A stretch of DNA of 64,000 nt. Source: Loktanella fryxellensis (GTDB lineage: Bacteria > Pseudomonadota > Alphaproteobacteria > Rhodobacterales > Rhodobacteraceae). This document shows, one piece after another, positions 16,884 through 26,461 of this stretch. How positions within the stretch are numbered: the stretch's first letter is position 1; every line of letters starts with the position of its first letter. A program made the translations under genes and the position numbers. Location: assembly GCF_900110065.1 (NCBI RefSeq), contig NZ_FOCI01000006.1, positions 1 through 64,000 on the forward strand, read 5' to 3'. The notes beneath the pieces are model-generated. The model made no database searches and was not told the DNA's origin. It saw nothing but the letters and a program-made list of their open reading frames with translations.

Positions 16884-17954
16884 ATGAGCACCATCGTCGA
16901 CACGCGCACGACAGCCAGCCGGATTGCTGGAGTCTGTGCCGTTCTGCTGCTGGCGGCGGCCATCGTGGCCCCGGTGTTCGTCGGGCGCGGGGTCATTCAG
17001 GACCTGTTCTTTATCCTGACCATGCTGACGCTGGCGCAGTTCTGGAACCTGCTGGCGGGCTATGGCGGGCTGGTCAGCGTGGGGCAGCACGCTTTCGTCG
17101 GCATCGGGGCCTATACGCTGTTCGGCGCGGGGCTGCTGCTGGGCCTCGATCCCGTGGCGGCGCTGCTGTTGTGCGGGGTCGTGGCGGTGGTGATCGCAGT
17201 ACCGACCGCGTTCTTCGCGTTCCGCCTGCAGGGCGCCTATTTCGCCATCGGCACATGGGTCGTGGCCGAGGTGGTGCGCCTGTCGGTCGCCCAGTGGCAG
17301 GCGCTGGGCGGCGGGTCCGGCACGTCGCTGCCCCCCACCGCGCGCGATTTCGCGGGCACCGCGTGGGTGGCCCGCGTGCTGGACGTGCGGGACGCTGCGG
17401 CGCGCGACATCGTCACCTACTGGCTGGCGCTGGCGCTGGCCGTCGCCACCTGTGCGGGCGTCTATGCCCTGCTGCGCAGCAAGCGCGGTCTGGCGCTGGC
17501 CGCCGTGCGCGACAACGTGGCGGCAGCGCAGGCGGTGGGCGTCGATGCGCAGCGGATGAAGTGGCTGGTGTTCCTGATCGCGGCGTTCGGCACCGGCATC
17601 GCGGGGGGGCTGATCTATCTGCAAAAGGGGCGGATCAGCCCGGATGCGGCGTTCAGCGTCACCGACTGGACCGCCTTCGTCATCTTCATCGTGGTGATCG
17701 GCGGCATCGGCACCATCGAAGGGCCGATCATCGGCGTGCTGGTGTTCTTTGCGCTGCAATCGCTGCTGGCGGATTACGGCAGCACCTATCTGATCGTGTT
17801 GGGCGCGCTGGGCGTCGTTATCATGCTGTTCGCCCCGCGCGGGTTGTGGGGCCTGTTTGCGGCCCGCACCGGCATCCACCTGTTCCCGGTCCGCCGCCGC
17901 CTGCGGCGCACCGTACCCCGCAACACCCAACCACCGGGAGAGACCCATGGCTGA
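16884..17954 (+). CDS. LivM-like ABC transporter permease
   Basis: A 356-residue permease, the second membrane half of the importer. It shows FWNLLAGYGGLVSVGQHAFVG, the typical LivM segment, and the cytoplasmic loop SKRGLALAAVRDNVAAAQAVG. ATG 16884 follows GAGGGG by a good spacing; ATG 16866 would overlap livH by eight bases and lacks a ribosome site. The C-terminus runs eight bases into the following hydroxylase gene. Confidence 0.88.
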   Translation: MSTIVDTRTTASRIAGVCAVLLLAAAIVAPVFVGRGVIQDLFFILTMLTLAQFWNLLAGYGGLVSVGQHAFVGIGAYTLFGAGLLLGLDPVAALLLCGVVAVVIAVPTAFFAFRLQGAYFAIGTWVVAEVVRLSVAQWQALGGGSGTSLPPTARDFAGTAWVARVLDVRDAAARDIVTYWLALALAVATCAGVYALLRSKRGLALAAVRDNVAAAQAVGVDAQRMKWLVFLIAAFGTGIAGGLIYLQKGRISPDAAFSVTDWTAFVIFIVVIGGIGTIEGPIIGVLVFFALQSLLADYGSTYLIVLGALGVVIMLFAPRGLWGLFAARTGIHLFPVRRRLRRTVPRNTQPPGETHG

Positions 17955-19737
17955 CATGGAAACCGACGTCCTGATCATTGGCACCGGACCCGCCGGGTCC
18001 GCGTCCGCCGCATTGCTGTCGACCTATGGCATCGCGAACATCGCGATCAACCGCTATCGCTGGCTGGCGAACACGCCCCGCGCCCACATCACCAACCAGC
18101 GCACGATGGAGGTGCTGCGCGATCTGGGGCGAGAGGTGGAGGCCGAGGTCTATCTGCATGCCACCGAACAGGACCTGATGGGCGAGAACGTGTTCTGCGA
18201 AAGCCTTGCGGGCGAAGAGATCGGTCGGATGCGCAGCTGGGGCACGCATCCAATGTCCAAAGCGGAGCATCTGCTGTCCTCGCCCACGTTCATGAACGAC
18301 CTGCCGCAGACCTTCATGGAACCGATCCTGTTCACCACGGCGGCGAAACGCGGCACGCAAGGAAGGATGAGCACCGAATACCTGTCACACGTGCAGGACG
18401 CGGAGGGCGTGACCGCCACCGTGCGCGACCGGATGACCGGGCAGACGCTGACGATCCGGGCGAAATACCTGATCGGCGCGGATGGTGGCAATTCGCTGGT
18501 GGCCGCACAGGAAAACCTGCCCATCGAAGGCAAGATGGGCGTCGGCGGGTCGATGAACATCCTGTTCCGCGCGGACCTGAGCCGTTACGTCGCTCACCGG
18601 CCATCGGTCCTGTATTGGGTGATGCAACCCGGCGCGAACGTCGGCGGCATCGGCATGGGGCTGGTGCGGATGATCCGGCCATGGAACGAATGGCTGATCG
18701 TCTGGGGCTACGACATCAACGGCCCTGCGCCAGATGTGACGCCCGCATACGCGACAGAGGTCGCGCGCCAGCTTGTGGGTGATCCGGAGCTGGAGATCGA
18801 GCTGATCAGCGCCAACACCTGGACCGTGAACAACGCCTACGCCACGCGGATGCAGCAGGGGCGCGTCTTCATCATGGGCGACGCGGCGCACCGGCATCCG
18901 CCGTCGAACGGGCTGGGGTCGAACACGTCGATTCAGGACGCCTTCAATCTGTGCTGGAAACTGGCCAGCGTGATCCGGGGACAGGCGGGGGCGGGGCTGC
19001 TTGACAGCTATACCGCCGAACGCGCACCTGTGGCCAAGCAGATCGTCACCCGCGCCAACCAATCCATCGGAGAGTTCGGACCCATCTTCGAGGCGCTGGG
19101 CCTGACCGGGTCCGTCGATCCGGTCGTGATGCAGCAGAACATGGACGCCCGCACCGACAGCGGGTTGGCTGCGGAAAAGCAGCGCGCCGCGCTGCGCGAC
19201 GCCATCGCGTTCAAGAAATACGAATTCGACTGCCACGGGGTCGAGATGAACCAGCGCTATGCCTCCGCCGCCATCGTGACGGACGGGCAGCTGGAGCCGC
19301 CCTTCGCGATGGACGAGGAATTGCATTACCACCCGACTAAGTGGCCCGGCGCGCGGCTGCCGCATGTGTGGGTCTTCACGCCCGAGGGGACAAAGCTGTC
19401 CACCCTCGATCTGGCCGGACACGGGGCGTTCAGCCTGCTGACCGGCATCGGCGGAGAGGCGTGGGCCGAGGCCGCCGCCACTGTCGGCGCAGAGTTCGCC
19501 CTGCCGATCACCGTGCACCAAATCGGCCCGCGCCGCGCGATTCAGGACCACACGGGCGACTGGGCGCGGGTGCGCGACATCCGGGACAGCGGCTGCGTGC
19601 TGGTGCGGCCCGACCACCACGTCGCATGGCGCGCGGACGAGGTCAGCGCCGATCCCGCAGCCGACCTGCGCCGCGTCCTGACCGCGATCCTGCAACCCGA
19701 TGCGCTGGCTGCACAGCGCGTGCGGGGTGCGGCATGA
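17947..19737 (+). CDS. FAD-dependent aromatic hydroxylase (TfdB/phenol hydroxylase-like)
   Basis: A 596-residue class A flavoprotein monooxygenase. GTGPAG (residues 12-17) binds the ADP part of FAD, IGADGGNS is the DG motif and FIMGDAAHRHPP the GD motif; a thioredoxin-like C-terminal domain follows, as in phenol and 2,4-dichlorophenol hydroxylases of similar length. Coupled to the hydroxyquinol dioxygenase by a four-base overlap, it probably ortho-hydroxylates resorcinol, hydroquinone or a related phenol to hydroxyquinol using NAD(P)H. GGGAG precedes ATG 17947. Exact substrate not determinable here. Confidence 0.88.
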   Translation: MADMETDVLIIGTGPAGSASAALLSTYGIANIAINRYRWLANTPRAHITNQRTMEVLRDLGREVEAEVYLHATEQDLMGENVFCESLAGEEIGRMRSWGTHPMSKAEHLLSSPTFMNDLPQTFMEPILFTTAAKRGTQGRMSTEYLSHVQDAEGVTATVRDRMTGQTLTIRAKYLIGADGGNSLVAAQENLPIEGKMGVGGSMNILFRADLSRYVAHRPSVLYWVMQPGANVGGIGMGLVRMIRPWNEWLIVWGYDINGPAPDVTPAYATEVARQLVGDPELEIELISANTWTVNNAYATRMQQGRVFIMGDAAHRHPPSNGLGSNTSIQDAFNLCWKLASVIRGQAGAGLLDSYTAERAPVAKQIVTRANQSIGEFGPIFEALGLTGSVDPVVMQQNMDARTDSGLAAEKQRAALRDAIAFKKYEFDCHGVEMNQRYASAAIVTDGQLEPPFAMDEELHYHPTKWPGARLPHVWVFTPEGTKLSTLDLAGHGAFSLLTGIGGEAWAEAAATVGAEFALPITVHQIGPRRAIQDHTGDWARVRDIRDSGCVLVRPDHHVAWRADEVSADPAADLRRVLTAILQPDALAAQRVRGAA

Positions 19738-20609
19738 GCGAGCAGGGCTATTTCACCGAAGGCAATTCCGCCGAGGTCGTAATCAGCCGCAATGCGGAAG
19801 CCAAGGATGCGCGGCTGGCAGAGGTCATGGCCGTCATCACCCGCCACCTGCACGCGGCGGTGAAGGAAATCGAGCCTTCGCAGGACGAATGGATGCAGGC
19901 GATCCGGTTCCTGACCGCGACGGGGCACAAGTCTGACGACTGGCGGCAGGAGTTCATCCTGCTGTCCGACGTGCTGGGCGTGTCGATGCTGGTCGACGCG
20001 ATCAATAACCGCAAGCCGTCGGGGGCGTCCGAAAGCACCGTCCTCGGCCCGTTCCACGTCGATGGCGCGCCGGAACTGCCGATGGGCGCCAACATCTGTC
20101 TGGATGGCAAGGGCGAGCCGATGCAGGTGCAGGGCCGCATCTTGTCCACCGACGGGCAGCCCATCGCGGGGGCCGTGATCGACGTGTGGCAGACCAACGA
20201 CGACGGCTTCTATGACGTGCAGCAAAAGGGCATCCAGCCCGATTTCAATCTGCGCGGCGTGTTCCGCACCGGGGCTGACGGGCGCTATCACTTCTGGGGG
20301 GCGAAACCGCGCTTCTATCCCATCCCGGACGACGGCCCGGTGGGGCAGTTGCTGGTAGCCCTCGGGCGGCATCCGTATTGGCCCGCGCATCTGCACTACA
20401 TCGTCAAGGCGGACGGGTTCGCACCATTGGTGACGCACATCTTCGATCCCGACGACGACTACATCCAGTCGGACGCGGTGTTCGGGGTCAAGGAAAGCCT
20501 GATGGCCAAGTTCCACCACGTCACCGACACGGACCGGATCGCGGCGGCGGGGCAGCCGGGGCCGTTCTATGACGTGACGCATGATTTCGTGCTGGCCCCG
20601 GTGGGCTAG
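19734..20609 (+). CDS. Intradiol dioxygenase, probably hydroxyquinol 1,2-dioxygenase
   Basis: A 291-residue Fe(III) intradiol dioxygenase with an N-terminal helical dimerisation domain (residues 1-100) and a beta-sandwich catalytic domain. Candidate ligands Tyr160 (NDDGFYDVQQ), Tyr195 (KPRFYPIP), His219 and His221 (PAHLHYIV) are all present. The DGFYDVQ context is typical of hydroxyquinol enzymes rather than catechol ones. The product, maleylacetate, needs a reductase to reach 3-oxoadipate, and no such gene is in this window. Confidence 0.88.
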   Translation: MSEQGYFTEGNSAEVVISRNAEAKDARLAEVMAVITRHLHAAVKEIEPSQDEWMQAIRFLTATGHKSDDWRQEFILLSDVLGVSMLVDAINNRKPSGASESTVLGPFHVDGAPELPMGANICLDGKGEPMQVQGRILSTDGQPIAGAVIDVWQTNDDGFYDVQQKGIQPDFNLRGVFRTGADGRYHFWGAKPRFYPIPDDGPVGQLLVALGRHPYWPAHLHYIVKADGFAPLVTHIFDPDDDYIQSDAVFGVKESLMAKFHHVTDTDRIAAAGQPGPFYDVTHDFVLAPVG

Positions 20610-20638
20610 GACATCACACATGCCCCCTGCGCCCGCCG

Positions 20639-21694
20639 TCAGGTCAGGCGTCGCCCCCCCTGCACGTCGAACAGGTGCAGCGCATCGGCGTCCGCGTGCA
20701 GGAACAGGCGGTCCTGCACAGCGTGGCCTGCGGGCAGCGTGCAGACCATGGCATGGCCGCCGATCCTGCCGTGCACCAGCCGCTGCGCGCCCAGATCCTC
20801 GACATAGCTCACGTCGAGCGTCAGGTGACCGTCGCCCCCGTTTCTGCGCGGCTGCAGGTCTTCGGGCCGCACCCCCAGCGTCACGGGCCCGTCCAGCCCT
20901 GACGGCAGTGGCAGTTGCACCCGGACGCCACCGACCGTCAGGGCGCCATCCGCGATCTGCGCCGGGATCAGGTTCATCGCCGGCGATCCGATGAAGGCCG
21001 CGACAAAGGTCGTGGCGGGGCGGCGATACACCTCCATCGGGGTGCCGATCTGTTCGATCCGGCCACCGTTCAGCACCACGAGGCGGTCCGCCAGCGTCAT
21101 TGCCTCCAACTGGTCATGGGTGACGTAGATCGCGGTCGTGCCCAGCCGCTTCTGCAGCAAACGGATCTCGCCGCGCATGGACAGGCGCAGCTTCGCGTCG
21201 AGGTTCGACAGCGGCTCGTCGAACAGGAACGCGGCGGGTTCGCGCACGATCGCGCGTCCCATGGCGACGCGCTGCCGCTGTCCGCCAGACAGCGCCCGTG
21301 GCTTGCGGTCCAGAAATGCGCCGATCTCAAGGATCGCCGCCGCCTCGTCCACGCGGCGGGCGATCTCTGCTGCGGGGGTGCCACGGTTCTTCAGGCCATA
21401 GGCCAGGTTCTGGCGCACGGTCATGTGCGGGTAGAGCGCGTAGTTCTGGAACACCATGGCGATGTCGCGGTCGGCGGGTTCGACCGTGTTCACCACACGG
21501 TCCCCGATCGCCACGGTCCCGGTGCTGATCGTCTCCAGCCCCGCGACCATGCGCAACAGGGTGGACTTGCCGCAGCCGGACGGACCGACGAGCACGAGGA
21601 ACTCGCCGTCGGCGATCCGGATGGACACGTCCGTGACCGCCTGTCCGCCGCCGGGATAGGTCTTGCCGACGCGGTCGAGGGTGATGGATGCCAT
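20639..21694 (-). CDS. ugpC: UgpC-like ATPase of a glycerol-3-phosphate/sugar ABC importer
   Basis: A 351-residue ATPase of the CUT1 type. Walker [10 protein letters not shown], signature LSGGQRQRV, Walker [13 protein letters not shown] and a C-terminal TOBE regulatory domain ([11 protein letters not shown]) are present. Last gene of a four-gene minus-strand operon, two bases after ugpE. Convergent with the hydroxyquinol dioxygenase gene 29 bases away, with no obvious terminator between. Confidence 0.9.
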   Translation of the reverse strand: MASITLDRVGKTYPGGGQAVTDVSIRIADGEFLVLVGPSGCGKSTLLRMVAGLETISTGTVAIGDRVVNTVEPADRDIAMVFQNYALYPHMTVRQNLAYGLKNRGTPAAEIARRVDEAAAILEIGAFLDRKPRALSGGQRQRVAMGRAIVREPAAFLFDEPLSNLDAKLRLSMRGEIRLLQKRLGTTAIYVTHDQLEAMTLADRLVVLNGGRIEQIGTPMEVYRRPATTFVAAFIGSPAMNLIPAQIADGALTVGGVRVQLPLPSGLDGPVTLGVRPEDLQPRRNGGDGHLTLDVSYVEDLGAQRLVHGRIGGHAMVCTLPAGHAVQDRLFLHADADALHLFDVQGGRRLT

Positions 21695-21696
21695 GA

Positions 21697-22545
21697 TTAT
21701 TTCTCCGTCTCGACGAGGCCCTTGACGAAGAGCCGTTGCATGCCGACCACCACCAGCACCGGCGGCAGCATCGCCAGGATCACCGCCGCCATCACGAGGT
21801 TCCATTGCGGCACCGAATCCACCGCCTGCGCCAGCCGCTTGATACTGGCGACGACCGTGTAATAGCTGGCATCGGTGGTGATCAGCAGCGGCCACAGGTA
21901 TTGGTTCCAGCCGTAGATGAACAGGATCACGAACAGCGCCGCGATGTTGGTCTGCGACAGCGGCAGCAGGATGTCGCGAAAGAACTTCATCGGGCCGGCG
22001 CCGTCGATCCGGGCGGCCTCGGTCAGCTCGTCCGGGATGGTCAAGAACACCTGCCGGAACAGGAACGTCGCGGTGGCGGATGCGATCAGCGGCACGGTCA
22101 GCCCGGCGTAGCTGTTCAGCATCCCCAGATCGGCCACCACCTTGAACGTGGGCACGATCCGCACCTCGACCGGCAGCATCAGGGTGACGAAGATCGCCCA
22201 GAACGCCAGTTGCCGGAACCGGAAGCGGAAATAGACGATGGCAAAGGCCGAGGTGACGGAAATGGCGATCTTGCCCGTGGCGATGACCAGCGCCATGATC
22301 AGGCTGTTCAGGATCATGCCCGCCAGCGGCGGCGCACCCGCCGTGGACAGGCCGGACCCCATCATCAGGCTGTAATTCTCCCACATTTGGTCGCCCGGCC
22401 ACAGCGGGATCACGCCCGTGGAAAAGGCCGTCGCGGGATGCGTCGACGCGATCAGCGCCACATAGACCGGGAACGCCACGATCAGCACGCCAAGGATCAG
22501 CACCAGATGGGTCAGGCGGTTCAGCCAAGGACGATCCTCGACCAT
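21697..22545 (-). CDS. ugpE: UgpE-like permease
   Basis: A 282-residue inner-membrane permease with six helices and the CUT1 coupling motif [21 protein letters not shown]-terminus [20 protein letters not shown] matches UgpE. Its start overlaps the last base of ugpA. The reading frame stays open to 22932 but that part belongs to another frame of ugpA. Confidence 0.9.
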   Translation of the reverse strand: MVEDRPWLNRLTHLVLILGVLIVAFPVYVALIASTHPATAFSTGVIPLWPGDQMWENYSLMMGSGLSTAGAPPLAGMILNSLIMALVIATGKIAISVTSAFAIVYFRFRFRQLAFWAIFVTLMLPVEVRIVPTFKVVADLGMLNSYAGLTVPLIASATATFLFRQVFLTIPDELTEAARIDGAGPMKFFRDILLPLSQTNIAALFVILFIYGWNQYLWPLLITTDASYYTVVASIKRLAQAVDSVPQWNLVMAAVILAMLPPVLVVVGMQRLFVKGLVETEK

Positions 22546-23423
22546 CAGTAGGCCACCTTCTTTTCGATGTAACGGAACTGGATCATCGTCAGGACGATCA
22601 CGATGGCCATCAGGATCACCGACTGCGCCGCCGACGATCCGAGGTTCAGGGCAAGGAAACCGTCCGCGTAGATCTTGTAGATTAGGATCGTGGTGGCCTG
22701 ATTGGGGCCGCCGCCGGTGGTGGCGTCGATGATCCCGAAGGTGTCGAACATCGTGTAGGTGACGTTCACGACCATCAGAAAGAACGTGGTCGGGGCCAGC
22801 AGGGGGAATGTGATGGTGGCGAACCGTTTGACCGGACCCGCGCCGTCGATCGCCGCAGCCTCGCGCAGGCTGGCCGGAATCGACTGCAGCCCGGCCACGA
22901 AGAACAGAAAGTTGTAGCTGACCTGTTTCCACGCGGCGGCGATGACGACCAGCATCATGGCATCGCCCGACTGCAGGCGGTGGTTCCAGTCATAGCCCAC
23001 GCGGTCCAGCAGATAGGGCAGGATGCCGATGGTCGGGTTGAAGATGAACCACCACAGGATGCCCGCAATCACCGGGGCCACCGCATAGGGCCACACCAGC
23101 AGTGTGGTATACAGCGGCGCACGTTTCACCAGCCGGTCCACCGACACGGCCAGTCCCAGCGCCAGACCCATCGACAGGGCCGCCACCGACACCGAAAAGA
23201 TCGCCGTGGTGCCCAGTGCCGCCATATAGTCGCCGTCGTTCAGCAAGGCGCGGTAATTCAGGAACCAGACGAAACTGGTGTTCAGTCCGAAGGCATCCTC
23301 GCGCAAGAAGCTTTGCCAGATCGCCTGCGCCGCAGGCCACAGGAAGAACACCAGCGTGACGACCAGTTGCGGCGCCAGCAGCAGCCACGGCAGCACCTGA
23401 TTGCCAAAGATCGTGCGTTTCAT
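22545..23423 (-). CDS. ugpA: UgpA-like permease
   Basis: A 292-residue permease with six helices, N-terminus [20 protein letters not shown] and the coupling motif [20 protein letters not shown]. Forms the membrane channel with UgpE. Separated from ugpB by 71 bases that include a strong stem-loop. Confidence 0.9.
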   Translation of the reverse strand: MKRTIFGNQVLPWLLLAPQLVVTLVFFLWPAAQAIWQSFLREDAFGLNTSFVWFLNYRALLNDGDYMAALGTTAIFSVSVAALSMGLALGLAVSVDRLVKRAPLYTTLLVWPYAVAPVIAGILWWFIFNPTIGILPYLLDRVGYDWNHRLQSGDAMMLVVIAAAWKQVSYNFLFFVAGLQSIPASLREAAAIDGAGPVKRFATITFPLLAPTTFFLMVVNVTYTMFDTFGIIDATTGGGPNQATTILIYKIYADGFLALNLGSSAAQSVILMAIVIVLTMIQFRYIEKKVAY

Positions 23424-23445
23424 GGTAGTGCCTTTGGGGGAATGG

Positions 23446-23473
23446 GGAAAGCCCGTGCTGCCACGGGCTTTCC
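23446..23473 (-). terminator. Intercistronic stem-loop between ugpB and ugpA
   Basis: A perfect 12-bp stem (23446-23457 with 23462-23473, 4-base loop) follows the ugpB stop. Such structures after binding-protein genes lower expression of downstream permeases or stabilise the upstream message. Confidence 0.8.
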
Positions 23474-23494
23474 GGTCACGTCGTCAGTGCGGGA

Positions 23495-24826
23495 TCAGTT
23501 CGCCGCCTCGAACTCGCGCAGCAGGGTGTTGCCGCGCGCCACCAGATCGTCGAGCGCGGTCTGCGCGTCCTTGTCACCGGCCAGCACAGCCTCGAACTCT
23601 TCGTCGATCAGGCTGCGGATCTGGACGTAGGACCCGAACCGCAGGCCTTTGGAGTTGGGCGTGGGTTCGTTCAGCGTGATCTGCTGGATCGAAATTTCGG
23701 TGCCGGGGTTCTCGTCGTAGAACCCCTGCTCGCGGGTCAGGTCGTAGGCCGCCTGCGTGATCGGCAGATAGCCGGTGAACTGGTGCCAGTCCGCCTGCAC
23801 CTCGGCCGAGGACAGGTAGCTGAAGAAATCCGCGACGCCGGGATATTCGGCCTCGTCCCGGCCCGCCATGACCCACAGGGTCGCGCCGCCGATGATCGAG
23901 TTCTGCGGTGCACCATCGGTGCCTTCGTAATAGGGCAGCATGCCGTAGCCCACCTCGAAGTCGGTGGCGTTGGCGACCACGCCGGCGCGTCCGGCCGACG
24001 AGTTCATGTAGATCGCGCATTCCTGCGCATAGAACTTGGGCGGGGCATCGTCGCCGCCGGTGGGTCCGCCGTACTGGAACAGGCCCTCGTCCTGCCACCG
24101 CGCGAGGTTGTCCCAGTGCTTGACCTGCAGCGGGCCGTTCAGCGACAGTTCAGTCCCGAGCCCGCCAAAGCCGTTTTCCAGCGTGCCGATGGGCTGGTTG
24201 TGCCATGCCGACAGGTTTTCGGTCTGGATCCAGCTGATCCATGCGGTGGTCAGGCCGCAGGGGGCGGCACCGGATTCGACGATTTGGCGGGAAAACGACT
24301 CCAACTCCTCCCACGTGGCGGGCGGCGTCTCGCGGTCCAGACCGGCGGCCTCGAACACGTCCTTGTTGTAATACATGATCGGGGTCGAGGAGTTGAACGG
24401 CATCGACAGCATGTTGCCGTCGGTGTCCGTGTAATAGCCCACGACCGAGGGCAGGAAGGCGGCGGGATCGAAGTCCGCCTGCATGTCGGCCATCAGCTGA
24501 TAGACCGGATAGACGGCACCTTCGGCCGCCATCATCGTGCCTGTCCCGACCTCGAACACCTGCACGACGGCGGGCTGTTCACCGGCGCGGAACGCCGCGA
24601 TCGCTGCCGTCATCGTTTCGGGGTAGGTGCCCTTGTAGGTCGGCACGACGACATAGTCGGACTGGCTGGCGTTGTAGCCTGCGACGATCTCTTCCAGCTT
24701 GGTGCCAAGCTCGCCACCCATGGCGTGCCACCACTGGATTTCGGTCTGCGCGGATGCGGATTGGGCCAGTCCGGTCGCGGTCAGAACCGCCAGCGATAGG
24801 ACCGAGGTGCGCGGTGTCGGGAACAT
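23495..24826 (-). CDS. ugpB: UgpB-like periplasmic binding protein
   Basis: A 443-residue extracellular solute-binding protein (family 1) with a signal peptide ending SASAQ at about residue 27. UgpB-type features include TEIQWWHAMGGELGTKLEEI, YKGTYPETMTAAIAAFRAGE and FNSSTPIMYYNKDVFEAAG. Binds glycerol-3-phosphate or glycerophosphodiesters in relatives. ATG 24826 follows GGAG; a start at 24880 would add nonsignal residues. First gene of ugpBAEC. Confidence 0.92.
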   Translation of the reverse strand: MFPTPRTSVLSLAVLTATGLAQSASAQTEIQWWHAMGGELGTKLEEIVAGYNASQSDYVVVPTYKGTYPETMTAAIAAFRAGEQPAVVQVFEVGTGTMMAAEGAVYPVYQLMADMQADFDPAAFLPSVVGYYTDTDGNMLSMPFNSSTPIMYYNKDVFEAAGLDRETPPATWEELESFSRQIVESGAAPCGLTTAWISWIQTENLSAWHNQPIGTLENGFGGLGTELSLNGPLQVKHWDNLARWQDEGLFQYGGPTGGDDAPPKFYAQECAIYMNSSAGRAGVVANATDFEVGYGMLPYYEGTDGAPQNSIIGGATLWVMAGRDEAEYPGVADFFSYLSSAEVQADWHQFTGYLPITQAAYDLTREQGFYDENPGTEISIQQITLNEPTPNSKGLRFGSYVQIRSLIDEEFEAVLAGDKDAQTALDDLVARGNTLLREFEAAN

Positions 24827-25168
24827 CGGGGATCTCCTCTTGATCTGCAATCCGTCCGGCATCCCCCATAAATGTAACAATGAATCGAACGGCTTGCGAA
24901 ACTTTCGTGACGATCGTCCGTGGGCGGGTCCGGTCGGGCATGTCGCGCAGCGGATGCGTTGCCAAACGGGCCGGGCTGATGTTAACGTAGGGTCAACTTG
25001 GGGCCCGCGCGGTCATGCGGGACACCGACTGCCCGCACGATCGCGCGCCATGTCCGCAAACAGGTGGACGAAGGATGGGGACATGACCCGACACCCGGAT
25101 TGCAGCTCCGTCCCAAATTCGACCGCGCTCTTGGGGTTTTCCACCTGCAGCATCGACGGGAGGATGAA
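24827..25168. other. Divergent intergenic region ugpB / ompA-like gene
   Basis: These 342 bases separate divergent genes and contain no gene. The part next to ugpB is AT-richer and should hold its promoter. I looked for a Pho box on the ugpB side and found no convincing tandem repeat. A GTTAAC-centred segment near 24980 is the only other feature noticed. Confidence 0.5.
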
Positions 25169-26170
25169 GTGAACAAACCATCAGGTCATCTGGGCGTTTG
25201 CAGCGCGGTGTTGGCCCTGTGTCTGGCCGGTCCGACGCTGGTGTCGGCGCAGTCCTGTCCGGATGTGGCAGGGTTCGCGCCGCTGGACGGGGTGCCGGTC
25301 TATGACGGGGCCTGCCTGTTCGGGGCCGACGATCCGGGGTTCGCGCTGTTCGCCCTGCCGACCGGCCCGATGAAGGCGGGCGCGCCGGAGACGTCCATCG
25401 CACTGGAAGGCGCGATGCAGCGCAGGCTGTATGTGGCCCCCGACGGCGCAAGCCCCACGGACGTGTATGTCAACTACCGCGATGCGCTGCTGGCCCAAGG
25501 GTTCGAGCCGCTCTTCGCCTGCAGCGGCCGGGACTGCGGCAGCAACAATGCCCTGCTGGGCAAGCTGGTGATCTATCCCATCGCACGGCACTTTTCGAAC
25601 CTGGGAGAGGCGTCGACCTTCGCCCTCTACATCGATGGCGACGAGCATTATCTGGCCGCCCGGTCCGGTGACGGGCAGCGGCACATCGCGGTCTATGTCG
25701 CGCGCAATCAGTCCGGCTCGATCACCGGTGCGGCAGCGGGCCGGGCTGCGGTGCACGTCGATCTGGTGACGACCGGCGCGGTCCAGACGCGCATGGTCGA
25801 TGCCGCGGCCATGGCCAAGGGCATTGCCGATGACGGTCACATCGCGATCGAGAACGTCTATTTCGATTTCGGCACGGCGGACCTGACACTGGAAGCTGCA
25901 CCCGCCCTGGCCGAAATGGTCAGCTATCTTGCAGCGAATCCAGAGGTCTCGGTGTTCATCGTTGGCCATACGGACGGCGTCGGCGACGCCGATGCGAACC
26001 TGATCCTGTCGCAGGACCGCGCGGCGGCTGTGGTTGCCGCCCTTGCGGCAGACGGCATCCCGCCTAGCCGGATCACCGCCGCAGGCGTGGGCCCGTTCGC
26101 CCCGCGCGCCACCAATGCGACAGACGCGGGGCGCACCCTGAACAGGCGGGTCGAACTGGTCGAACGTTAG
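25169..26170 (+). CDS. OmpA-domain envelope protein with DUF4892-like N-terminus
   Basis: A 333-residue exported protein. Residues 1-24 are a signal peptide (LALCLAGPTLVSAQS). The middle part contains FACSGRDCGSNNALLG and EHYLAARSGDGQRHIAVYVARN, which resembles DUF4892 proteins. The C-terminal 100 residues are an OmpA-like peptidoglycan-binding domain: VYFDFGTADLTLEAAPALAE, IVGHTDGVGDADANLILSQDRA and TLNRRVELV. GTG 25169 is chosen because GGGAGGATGAA precedes it and the signal peptide follows directly. Probably an outer-membrane or periplasmic cell-wall anchor. Confidence 0.83.
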   Translation: MNKPSGHLGVCSAVLALCLAGPTLVSAQSCPDVAGFAPLDGVPVYDGACLFGADDPGFALFALPTGPMKAGAPETSIALEGAMQRRLYVAPDGASPTDVYVNYRDALLAQGFEPLFACSGRDCGSNNALLGKLVIYPIARHFSNLGEASTFALYIDGDEHYLAARSGDGQRHIAVYVARNQSGSITGAAAGRAAVHVDLVTTGAVQTRMVDAAAMAKGIADDGHIAIENVYFDFGTADLTLEAAPALAEMVSYLAANPEVSVFIVGHTDGVGDADANLILSQDRAAAVVAALAADGIPPSRITAAGVGPFAPRATNATDAGRTLNRRVELVER

Positions 26171-26418
26171 CGGTGGGCATGGAGGCAGGCCGGTCCGTCA
26201 CCGGGTGCTGATGCTGAAAGGCTGGACATGGTCCGACCGTCTCGACGTCTGCGCCGCCCCTGACGTTCAGGTCGGACAAGGTCACCAAGCGGACCGAAGG
26301 CCACTGTCGGCTGGATGCCTGCACGATGCGGTGGCGGACCCCGCCGATGGGTCGCCGCGCGATGCACGCTGTGCCGCCGGTCAAAGGTCGCGGTCCGCGC
26401 AAGCTGGATCTGAGACTT
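26171..26418. other. Non-coding spacer between convergent genes
   Basis: I see no gene in this stretch between the OmpA-like gene and the terminator of the sugar importer operon. Small ORFs in it have no family pattern. Confidence 0.5.
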
Positions 26419-26450
26419 ACCCGCCAGCCCGGCAAACCGGGCTGACGGGT
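26419..26450 (-). terminator. Terminator of the sugar ABC operon
   Basis: Outer arms ACCCG/CGGGT and inner arms CAGCCCGG/CCGGGCTG (425-432 and 437-444 within 26 kb) form a 13-bp stem with a C-A mismatch and a CAAA loop, 12 bases after the stop of the binding-protein gene. Being symmetrical, it may serve the convergent OmpA-like gene as well. Confidence 0.75.
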
Positions 26451-26461
26451 TGCGGCTTTGC

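Noticed and set aside
24827-24900. Pho box before ugpB
   Set aside because: T/C-rich segments were present but no two repeats with the required 11-base period.
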